A DNA stretch of 64,000 nucleotides, from positions 62,001 through 126,000 of the forward strand of contig WIXG01000006.1 of assembly GCA_009869945.1 (NCBI GenBank), given 5' to 3'. The notes below the pieces were generated by a model that had not been told where the DNA came from, did not search any database, and was given only the letters and a program-made list of their open reading frames with translations. Below are positions 35,484 through 46,600 of the stretch, one piece after another. The stretch's first letter is position 1; each line of letters opens with the position of its first letter. Position numbers and translations under genes: made by a program. The DNA is from Mesaphorura yosii (Eukaryota; Arthropoda; Collembola; Poduromorpha; Tullbergiidae).

Positions 35484-38194
35484 ATGGATTCAGCTCAAGT
35501 TGAAACTGAGCAGAGTGAGTCCATTCTCAGAGTCACAGCAGAATTTGTTTCGGAGGCCGGAGAAACTGCTGGAACACCTTTAGACATTCCAGTCACACTT
35601 ACGGTGGAGAAGCTAAGAGTCCTCTGTAACAGTCTCCTTAACCGAGTAAGGCTCATTTAGTACAACGCAAACAAACAAGCCCTGAAGAGGAAACATGACT
35701 AAACGCTGACTTTTGGCTTAACTTTAGGATGATTCTACAACGTACGCATTCTTTATTGATGATCGTGAAATTACGTCTACTGTTCAAGAAACGCTTTCCG
35801 CTTCAGCCGGAGATGGGATAGTATACAATGAAAAAGTAGTCCAAATTCTGTATCAACCCCAAGCTCAGTTTCGTGTCCGAGCAGTTACACGATGTACAAG
35901 TTCTATGCCCGGGCACAGTGAACCAGTTCTCTGTTCAACTTTCAGCCCCAATGGACAGTACTTGGCCAGTGGATCGGGAGACTGTACAGTTAGATTCTGG
36001 GATGTCAATACAGAAACTCCATTGTTTACATGTTCAGGTAAGAGTCCCGTAGGTAGCCCGGTCTTGTCAGTATGTCAGCGTTGAAGTCGCAAATAAATTG
36101 AAAATACAGTATTTGTACGTTGATTCATGTCAGGTCACAAAAATTGGATTCTGGTTATTGCATGGTCGCCGGTTGGTACCAAGTTGGCCTCAGGGTGTAA
36201 AAATGGTAAAATATATATCTGGGATCCGTCCACGGGAAAGCAAATTGGCAAGCCTTTGGCCGGCCATAAAGAATGGATCACAGCTATAGTTTGGGAGCCA
36301 TTGCATTTGTAAGGACACCCTACCTGCATTGTGGCCAGGCTCTTTTACTTTCGATTTGCCACTTCCAGAAACGGAGAATGTCGCCAGCTGGCAAGTTCTT
36401 CTAAAGATCACGACGTGCGAATTTGGGATGTTGTTCTCGGGCAAACGGTGAAAATCTTTACTGGCCACATGTTTAGTGTAACGTGCCTTCGCTGGAGCGG
36501 AGCTGGTCTTATTTACTCGGGCTCTCAAGATCGTACGATTAAAGTCTGGCGGGCATCGGATGTAAGCAACTTCCCCATGCTAATACTAAAATCTAAGGCT
36601 GCAATATATTTTCTTTTGGGTTCTAGGGAGTCTTGTGTCGAACACTGACTGGCCACGCTCATTGGGTCAACTCTATTGCACTAAGCACCGACTATGTGAT
36701 ACGAACTGGAGCTTTTGAACCTGCTGAAGCAAGTTTAGTTTATACACAACCAGAAATTGATTGTAAGTGCAATGGAAAGGTGCCTGACATTTCATTCAAG
36801 TCAAACTCTATTTATTCAGTCGTGACTAATGTAATTAATTTTGTGTTCCTCAGCGCCCACGCTTCAAAAGAAGGCACTCACTAGATACGAGCTGGTTTGC
36901 AATTCCAAGCCTGGTTTCGAGGAGTTTATGGTGTCTGGTTCTGATGACTTCTCAATGATGCTTTGGTGCCCGGCGAGAGATGCCAAGCCGATCGGTTTTA
37001 TAATTCAAGAATGTTTGTGTCAATTTGTGGCTACAACTAATTTCACTTTTGATTTCAGTACAAATGACGGGACACCAACAACTCGTAAATGATGTTAAAT
37101 TTTCTCCGGATGGGCGTATAATTGCTTCAGCGAGCTTTGACAAATCGATTAAACTTTGGGATGGCAAAAGTGGAAAGTGAGTTGCTCTTTGAAAAGTTGG
37201 GTTTTATTTGTTTTATACATTTCTATTTTACAATCGTAGCATTATTACATAGTAGCTTAGTTCAAGTCTTTAGAGTGAATTCAAGTTGACTTAACTTATT
37301 TCATTCTCATTATTTTATAACTATTCTAAGGTTTATTGGAACACTTCGTGGTCATGTTCAAGCTGTTTATCAAATTGCATGGTCTGCTGACTCAAGACTC
37401 TTGGTCAGTGCCAGTGCTGACTCGACGATAAATCGTAAGTGGGAAAGAAAGAACTAATAATTATTGTTAGGGTGCATAGTTAATACTTAAGCTTCCGCAT
37501 TAATTACTCGTGTGAGTTTATCCTGAAAAATTATGGCTTTGGATCACGATGATTCCTTCCTGAGTTTAACAGCAAGGGAGCAAGGCCATACGACTCTGAT
37601 AACAATAGTTTCAACAATAATTTACTAATTTACAGTGTGGTCTATGAGAACAAAAAAGTTGGAACTGAATTTGCCAGGACATGCAGATCAGGTTTATACA
37701 ATCGACTGGGCACCTAATGGACTACGCGTGGTCTCGGGTGGAAAGGACAGAATACTAAAAATGTGAGTTCTTGCTTTTCTACTTGAGTATAATTGCTAAG
37801 CATTCAACTAAATAAATAAGCATACTATTCATACATAATATTGAGTACATAAGGACAAGTAAACTCGGCTTCCAGTCTGTGACAGTCACATTAAAATGAC
37901 AAAATAGTTAACATACACAAGCGAAAGGACCTTCGCCATTTTCCTTGATCGAGAAAGTGTGAGGAAGATGGTTATTAAGTTCAAAATGCAATGTTTCCAA
38001 GTACATAACAAATGGTGCTGATAATAAATAACGTCAATAGTTAAGATCATAATAAATAAGTGCGGTGACACTGCTTCAGTTGTTGTATTACAAAACTGTA
38101 AGTTCTAGAGTTAAATACATGAAACGTGTGTAGTAATACCTGTGATATTTCTGAACTTACACCTGTCTTTAATTTCTACAGATGGAGGCAATGA
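35484..38194 (+). CDS. NLE1: Notchless homolog, WD-repeat ribosome assembly factor
   Basis: NLE1 (yeast Rsa4) binds the AAA ATPase Rea1/MDN1 and drives maturation of the pre-60S ribosome; in flies it modifies Notch signalling. Ten exons: 35484-35645, 35728-36037, 36134-36308, 36369-36561, 36627-36762, 36854-36994, 37059-37176, 37331-37434, 37636-37762, 38182-38194, giving 492 residues. The N-terminal UBL-like NLE domain ([20 protein letters not shown]) is followed by a WD40 propeller with WD signatures such as [21 protein letters not shown] and [11 protein letters not shown]. Other family landmarks are [17 protein letters not shown] and [15 protein letters not shown], and the ending is ILKIWRQ. 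The last coding exon is only 13 bases. An upstream in-frame ATG at 35424 exists; I chose 35484 because the residues before it look like untranslated sequence. Confidence 0.95.
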
Positions 38195-38321
38195 AATCAT
38201 TCCGCGTGCAAGTAACCAGAATTCAAATCGTGAGAGTTGGATGGGGCAATGGAGATGTTAGGTTAAAGTTATAATTATTGATGTTTGTATATAGTTAATT
38301 TATACTTTGTCCAGCGATACG

Positions 38322-38327
38322 AATAAA
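38322..38327 (+). terminator. Poly(A) signal of NLE1
   Basis: AATAAA 128 bases after the NLE1 stop codon, about 90 bases before the 3' end of the convergent KMT5A coding region. Confidence 0.55.
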
Positions 38328-38416
38328 ATACTAAACTTGTGCAAAATTTGATTACCTATGGCTAGTGGTATTATCAGGACATTTACATACACACTTCAGG
38401 TTTTACGGTAGAAGTA

Positions 38417-39260
38417 TTAGTCAGCCAGCCATGGATTATTAATTAGAGCTTCTTTTCGTCGATCACCGTAGTCGTAGGTTAACTCTTCATGCACGCCAAT
38501 GTTACGTTTGGCAATTAATATAAGTCTTGGTAACCCTTTGACTTCGACGACTTTGGGCTTTAAATTACCGTTACGACTGTGATTGATTAATCGGCCCAAA
38601 CGATCAGACTCTTCAGTTGCGTCAACACTAAAGTAGAAAACAGAATTGAGGATTAGTTGTGCAACAATCAAGTTAGTAGGAGCGACGAAGAAACTGTATT
38701 TCGTAGACCTTGTTCACTTACCAATACTGCTGATTCCTATATGTAAAGTAGTACATGTAGCAACCAACTCTGAGATCCTGGCCATATTTCTTCTCACGCT
38801 TCCTAGCTGAGTTAAGATCCAACAATTCACCTGCATACTCCACCACAAACTCGGATTTGACAAAAGGGCGAAGAGTGACTACCCCGCGTCCTTTGCCAGG
38901 AATATCCTTTTTCTGAAACACGAAAGAGCTTATCAGTCATTCGTTCTTCTCATTAGTAGAATACTTACGCTAATTAGTTTGGCTTAATTGGGGTACGTAC
39001 TTTGAGACCTTCTTGGCGCCCATCCAGTATTGCTTGTACTAAGGTTTTGTGTTTCTCCTCCTTGATGATTTGATCAGTTTTACGCTGGCTGCGTCGTATA
39101 GGAAAGAAATCAGTAATTTTTGTCTTTGGTCCATTATTGTAAGAGGTGAGTGGACCAATCATCATCATACTCCTGCTCTTGCACTTCCTCCGCCGACTGC
39201 GCCTACGAACTATCTTGATCCGATACTTGAAGTCTGGCGCCGTCTTCCCGTCCAGTTCAA
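38417..39260 (-). CDS. KMT5A: Histone H4K20 monomethyltransferase (PR-Set7/SET8), 5' end uncertain
   Basis: This SET-domain enzyme monomethylates histone H4 Lys20 and is tied to S phase. Minus-strand exons: 39260-39001, 38912-38722, 38627-38417. The SET domain has GKGRGVV, FVVEYAGELL, GCYMYYFTYR, CVDATEESDRLGRLINHS, GLPRLILIAKRNI, and LTYDYGDR, ending NNPWLAD. Before it lies KITDFFPIRRSQRK (39091-39126), matching the PIP-degron region LTDFYPVRRSSRK of human SET8. From the ATG run at 39168 the product is 189 residues, but the frame stays open and basic (FKYRIKIVRRRSRRRK) up to a plausible splice acceptor at 39260. A further 5' exon probably exists and was not found. Human SET8 has a much longer N-terminus. 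Confidence 0.9.
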
Positions 39261-42200
39261 CTGATTAACTGTACTTTGCAATAATTGGAGCAGTTTAGCT
39301 TCATCACAGAAGAATCCAGCTCGTCTTTACCGGACCGCAGTAGAAACAAGAAGGACAGCAAGGGACCAACCGCCACGACAGAGTGCACTTAGTGTTCTCT
39401 CATCTCGAATCCAAATTAGTCACTGGTGTGTAAATTCTTGACTGATATAAGGAAGGTGTTGAACTCGTGGCGGTGATAGCGTAGACGATATCCGCATCAG
39501 TCCACAGTTTCAGTCGAGTGAATTGATTACAGTAGTAAATAACAAAATGATATTGATACAGATCACTAATTAGGTTTCGCTACCCTTACAATTAGTACGT
39601 ATAACTCGTTTCTCTTTGTATTTTGGTGTCCTGAGCTTAGGTTCGAAATTAATTTACAACTTACGTTCTACTCGCGAGACCGAAACAGTAACAATGCTAG
39701 TTAAAAACATAATAGTTGGTAGCATTTGTCGCGTAGAAAAACCGTATTCAAAAATAGCAGGTGACCGTTCGTACAAAATATATAGCGTCTTATGTTTCAG
39801 GTTTCGTGCGAATTCTCATGCCATTAGTTCTACATCGTGATTAAGAACTAATGTGAGTGGTTGGATCACGTACGTATTTTTAGCGAACAAGAACACAATA
39901 ACAATCAGTAAGACACCCGCGAGAATTAATGCTACGTTTCGACCTAACGTCTAAAAGAACGCAACTGCGTAACAATCGTATCGTATCCTATCAACAGTTG
40001 AATGAACGAGAATGAAAGAGGTGGCTGATAGACTTGGTGAGATGATATTCTAGTCTCGCCTTGCCTAATTATCCGGGACTCACTCAACTGCCGAAAGATC
40101 CCCGCATGGAGCCTTGAACCCGTGTTGCTGGCTGGCGTGGACTGGAAATAATGTGGATTTCACTTTGTGGTTGGTTGTTGTTGACTGTGGCCTGCACGCT
40201 CGTCTTGCCTTCGGGTCGGTGCTTTTGCGACGTGCTTGCTGGACAACCCGAGTGTCTTGTCTTTTGGGTTTGTCGTGAGATTAGAATTCCTGCCTGACCA
40301 CCACCACAAGTTGAATTCTTATAATTCGGTAATTTGTAACACTGCAGCTCGGTGCTGCCTGGCTGGGCTTAAGTTTCGCACTTTGTCCGTTGACTAAGAA
40401 ATTAAAAGTTTGCTACTGCATAATTCCCGAGCGCTGTGTTTGTGGTGCAGTAGCAGCAATGCTACGTGCGGAGAACTGCAAGAATGAGAAGCGAATCTTG
40501 TTTATGATTTTTTATGTCTTTTATTATTACGTATTATGTGGTATTATACAATATTGAACTTGTACGCGATTCTCGCCTCGATCTCGAGCCTGGCCTGTGA
40601 ACATGAAGTGAATCTTTGCCTGTCTGCCTGCTCGCTTGCTGCCTGGCCTGCCAGTTTATTAGAGCTTCTTCCTGTTGCTGTATAAAAATTCTCAAATACT
40701 TGAATTGCACTCTTGCCTGCATTTTTTGCATTAACACAGACAAAAGCCAATCCGAACGCACAAGAACCATGAACCACACATTGCCCATTGCCACTGCTCA
40801 AATAATAAAAGTTGCTCTCTGGACTTTTTGTTCGTTACTTTTGTGCAGGCAGGAGCAAAGGCAGAGCAATGGCGAAATGGTACCATTTCCCATTTAACAG
40901 CATTCTCGATCCTCTGATCATTTCGTTCCACGCACTCTCCTGCCCACTGCTCGTCGATATGCTGCTGACGCTGATTCCGATGATTGTACATTCCATTCCG
41001 TCAGCGTGGTCTGCGTCTGGCCTAATCCAATGCACCGCAGTGCACAACGGCCACGGAATTGTACACGTAGCTTAACTTTAACGCATCATGGTCGTATGAG
41101 TAATTACGCACAAATTGATCATGATATCATGTTGGCAATTGCAAACCGATGACTGTACAATCAGGATTACGTGGGTAACATTGGGAACAACTTTCGTCAT
41201 TTGTCGCCGTAGTGCATCAGGGCTGCAGAAAAGAGCAGCCGCGAGCTGTGCCATTGCCATAGTTCATCAATCGCACACTTTGTACTTGTATTTGTGTTTC
41301 GCCTTTCGTCAACCACTGCTCTTCTGCTCTGAGTAGAATTTTATGCCAACTTTTCAAAACATTGGATTTGCCATTGCTGTGCTGTGTCGCGGATTCTTGC
41401 CCTCTGCCATTCAGGCTCGCTTTTGCCATTTAGTTTGCATTTATTCTCTTCTCCATTTGTTTGGCTTGCTTGGCTGTCTCAGTTTCAGTTCGTGGAACCA
41501 CAGCAGCACAAGTTTCGCTTTTCGTTAAGTATACTCGCACAAACCCAATTGGCTTTGTGTCTAAAAGATGGTTTTCCCTCCTTCAAAGACCCAATCACGT
41601 CGTGCACTCAAAAATTCAAACCGAGACTCAGCAACAATGTTGCCAAACTCTGTCTTCATTCACTCTCTGACCTGGTTGCTTGCTGTAGTCTGTGAAGGCT
41701 GCACACTAGAATGAAATCCCAATCGAGTCTCAGAGAGATGACTAGCATTTGACAACAGGGCACAGAACTTAAACCTTTTATCAACGATTCTTTCCTTGCA
41801 GAGACTTCGGCCTTTTCTTGTGCACTCGACTGAATACAGCGATCCCATACGCATCTCGCACATTGCATGCACTCAACTTCTTGCCCACGACAAGAAACAG
41901 ACATGTAACGCTATGAAGCTATTGTAGTCAAAGAGTTGACAAGTAGTGCAGATTCATTTAACAGGGATTAGACTGAGAAAAATTGAGACGAGACGCTATC
42001 CAGTCCAACCGAATTGGTTTTCTTCGGACTATTAAAATTCAAAAGTAGCCGACTATAATCCTTTAGGACATGCACGACGCGTCTTGTTGTTTACTGATTT
42101 GGAGACATGGTGGCAAATCTGACGCTAAGATGCTACAATGTGAGAGACTGGTGTGCAACATGCATAATTCTTGGAATTTTAACGATAGGCGGATCGGCCG

Positions 42201-43616
42201 ACCAGTTGATGAGGAAACAGACATTAGATTAAGCGGTAGTGCGAAGGATCTAAGGCTTAAAGGAGTCTGACTGCTGGTTCCTCAAGATGACTACGATAGG
42301 ACTATCAAAAGCTAAACAACTCCACTTGAGACATTTTGTTGTGACTGGTTAAGATTTTAAAATTCATGTGTTTTCAAGTTTCTCGCATCCGATTGGTCGT
42401 TGTAAGCGAGATTCGAATCTAGTTTGCAATTACAGCGTTTTGCAAGTCAAGTATTGGTTTGCACCGTCATTTATCTTTCCTCTACATGGCTAACAACAAT
42501 ACGGGAGGATGAATCTCGGCCTCTCGGCGCACGCTTTCGCATTCAGCATTTGCACCTTGGGCACACGCAAGAACTCATCCGAGAAGTTTGCACCTTCTGA
42601 ATTTTTTAATTTGTCAGATAGCGATTTGGCAGTTTGTGTAAATTCAACCAGTTGTAGTCCTTTAAAATTGTGTAGAATTGACATAGCAAGGAATTAGAAC
42701 CCGAACAGCACGGCACGAGCCCCGAAGGATACAAAAATGTGGAGTATTTTTCATTGGGCCGGGGGTCTTCCAGCGCCGTAGACGAGGAGAGCTGGAATTT
42801 ATCTTTGTCTTTCTCGTACTGTTGATGAGAAGGACGCCAAGTCGAATCAAGCTTCCTTCAAGAGAAGCCAAATAAATAAATCAGGTGATGGGTGGGTGAA
42901 AATACATGCGGGTTGAGGAATCTTTGGTTCGTAGTGTTCGGAACTCGGTGTAAAAATACACTCGGCTTTCCCTACCTTGCTCTACCTCGTGGATGCCAGT
43001 GAAAGCCACCACGCTACATGCTACACACCCTCCCTTCACAAAAGAATCGAGTCAAAGAGCAGCGGAGTGGAGAGCGGCCTTTGGAAAGGGAACCAGAAGA
43101 AGCAGCACAGTGCTTCGCCGAACGTGGTCGTAGACAGACTTGACACTGTGCAGTCATTTGGTCGGAATACGAGTGAAAGTTCGACGGACGAAAAATCTTA
43201 AATTTTTAAAACAGGGCCCTCCTGTTAATTTTTGCGTATCTCATCCCCCGATCTCGAACTAATTTTTACCTTAAAGTCTACCAATAGCAGCGCGATCTTC
43301 ATTTTACCATTCAACTTGTACTACCAGCAAGAAGCCATTTTACATCATTTTATTCTGTGCCTGGAAATCAAATCAGTGGTGTAATCCAACTCAAACATGA
43401 GCCGATGACAACCAATTGAGAAGACGGTCTGCTGAATTTTGTGTAAAATTGGAAATAGTGCTCAAGTGTAACCCACATTGTGAATACCTACCAATAAACT
43501 CTCGGTCAGGACAAATTAATTACGAAATGGGTTTATGATTGTGATTTATCAATATTTCTGCTCACCATTTAGTCGAAGAAATTAAGTGAGTTAAGGTGTT
43601 AAGGAGAGTAGGAATA
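39261..43616. other. Divergent intergenic region, KMT5A / SBNO1
   Basis: About 4.4 kb, the largest spacer between genes here. It presumably holds the missing KMT5A 5' exon, both promoters, and the SBNO1 5' untranslated region. The stretch 40560-41700 is richer in CTG/CCTG/TTGC words than its surroundings, leaving short open frames on both strands that read as Cys/Ser/Leu-rich noise. No protein family, tRNA or repeat unit recognised. Confidence 0.5.
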
Positions 43617-46600
43617 ATGGCGAGCAAAAGGAAAGAAAAGGTATGTCACTACACCAAGTATTGGGGAGTAATTTGGAAGGTACTGCCTGTTCAAATCAGT
43701 TAATTGGATATACCTTGTTCAGTTGCAGGTTAAGAAAGAAGAAATGGATCCGAGTGATGAAGATTCGGATGGCTCTGACGGATTTGATCCTGATGAAGTT
43801 GAGGTGCCTGGTGGTGGCAAAAACATTGATCAAATAATCGAGCTTAGAAAGGGCGAACCAAGTTCATCGGCAGTTTCCGGAGTGAAGGTCGAATCTAATG
43901 ATGGCATGGACTTGGACCAGCAAATATTTCCGGCAAACAATCTGAGAAATGAAATTCTGAACCCTGGGATGGCAGAGATCCTCAACCAAAGTTTGAAAGA
44001 TCGTTACGATGCTTATGTCAAAAACCGCCGAAGCAATACTGAAGTAGCAAGTCAGGGAGTTGCCAACACCATGCCAAGATCAACTGCCATACCTCAAACT
44101 TTGAACCCGTTTCAAACAGCGACGTCAAATTTCCTCTCGGGGAATCCATTCGGGGGAGGAAGTCCGTTTGCAAGCTTGTTTTCTGGATTAGGAAATACAT
44201 CGCAACCCGGACCGCCGCCGCCACCATCCAATAATAACATGAACCCAAACTTAGGGCAATATAACAACTCGCACATGTTTTCAAATTCAACACTGCTTAA
44301 CAAATCGCTGCTGAACTTTAATCGATTCCTGGGCAACCCAGCCATCGAGAATCTGTACCGATCAATACTGAGCGACATATCAGCTCCTTATCAATCTCCC
44401 GAAGACATGCAGAACCAACTCAACCAAGCGTATCCACCCGGAGGGCCTGGACGTGGACCGAGGTTACCCTCTACAAGCAGGAGGCCAAATCTTACTGTTA
44501 CTCAACTGTGGCAGAATGCAAACGTGAAGGTATTTTGCTTCATACTCAAGGCACTACTCACTACCTCACCCATTTAAATTGAATGATTTATCACAGATGA
44601 ATCAGTTTGTCACACCTGGAGTTGATCCTGCCGAGGAACAGGATGATGACCAAGAAGATGAGGACATGGCTGTGGCGGAAACGTACGCGGACTACAAACC
44701 AGCCAAATGTAAGCAAATCAAGAAAGAAATTATTTTAAGACAACATGATAAGGGTGTCGTCTAATCATATTACCATTTACTACAGTGCATATTGGCAAGC
44801 GCCATCCAGATCCTGTTATTGAAACGGCATCCATGGCCAGCGTTTTGGCGCCGGATATTACGTTGGATCTAAATTTACCAGACAAAGTTATCAATAGTGG
44901 AAGCTTGTCTGCGTTGCAATTGGAAGCAGTTACTTACGCTTGCCAACAACATGAGTTTGATCTCAGAAGTGGAGTGCGTAGTGGTTATTTAATTGGTACG
45001 TATTATAACAGATTTTAGGACTTGGTTCTTCTAGGGCATTAAATATTTAGAAAGTTGATTTACCTGTACTTCTACTTTTCAGGCGACGGTGCTGGTGTTG
45101 GAAAAGGGAGAACCATTGCGGGAATAATTTACGAAAATTGGTTGCATGATCGTAGAAAATCTCTGTGGATCTCAGTCTCCGCTGACTTAAAATATGACTC
45201 TGAAAGAGATTTAAAAGACATTGGTGCTACCATGATTAAAGTTTATCCTCTCAACAAGTTGAAGTATGGGAAGATTCAGACATTTGAGAATGGAGTCATC
45301 TTTGCAACCTACTCAGCCTTGATTGGAGAATCCGCTCAAGGTGGAAAGTTTAATACAAGACTCAAACAGATTGTAGATTGGTGCGGCAAGAATTTCAACG
45401 GAGTTGTAAGTCAATTTATGCATAAATAGCGAACCAGCAGACGCAGACGTGAGTTAAAATATTATACTCACTACTGTCTTCTTTTTAGATTGTTTTTGAT
45501 GAATGCCATCGTGCGAAGAACTTATGTCCAACTGGCAGCTCGAAGCCAACGAAGACTGGCAAAACAGTTCACGAACTGCAGGAGTTGTTGCCAAGAGCGC
45601 GAGTCGTATACGCTTCGGCTACTGGCGCTTCGGAACCCAGAAACATGGCTTACATGACTAGGTTGGGTATTTGGGGAGAAGGAACACCGTTTCCTGATTT
45701 CCAGGCATTCATTTCATCCGTTGAGAAACGGTAACTGAATAAGCTAAAGCACAATGCACTGGAAATAGCATAAGGCTCTAAAGTCTGTGTCCGTACTTAT
45801 TAGGGGTGTTGGAGCGATGGAGATTGTGGCTATGGACATGAAACTACGTGGAGCTTACATTGCCCGACAACTGAGCTTTCAAGGGGTTACTTTTACAATT
45901 GAAGAAGTCCCCCTTTCAAAGGAATCGATTGAGGTCTATGACGAGGCAGTGGAATTGGTATGCGAAGTAAATTAATCTAATCGATCGACTAGTATGGTTA
46001 ATTCTTATTTCATTTTATCGGAAGTGGGTTGAGGCGATGCAGAAGTTTATCGAAGGAATCGAACTCATGATGCTAGACAACCGCAAAAGAAAGGCAATCT
46101 GGGCTCAATTCTGGGCATCTCACCAGAGATTTTTCAAATATCTTTGCATTGCTGCGAAAGTTAAAAAGGCTGTACAGATCGCAAGGTACGTTGGACTAAT
46201 GTGGTTGGGCAGAAGTTGGAGGATTGCAGTTTGTATTTGATATCGCAATGCAATCTAATTTAGGGATGCTGTGAAGGATGGAAAATGTGTCGTGATTGGA
46301 TTGCAATCCACTGGAGAGGCAAGGACATTGGACCAACTCGAAAGAGACGAAGGAGAGTTGACAGATTTTGTATCAACTGCCAAGTAAGTCCACGTTTTCA
46401 TTTCTTATTCGTAGTCAGACTTACTGGACATGCTGACAATAATTTTTACCTGTCACAGAGGAGTTTTGCAAACTCTAATTGAAAAACATTTCCCCGGACC
46501 AGTACCCAGCAATGGTCGCAAGGTAGTTGACTCGTTAGGAAATGGAAGGGGAACAAGCTCAATCTTTGAAGCATTCTGCAAAGAAATGGAAGCTGAGAAC

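Noticed and set aside
40560-41700. Several short Cys/Leu-rich open frames on both strands between KMT5A and SBNO1
   Set aside because: They arise from CTG/TTGC-rich composition; no splice-compatible series or conserved motif was found.
42400-42425. GATTCGAATCT, resembling a tRNA B box
   Set aside because: No matching A box, acceptor stem or anticodon arm could be drawn around it.
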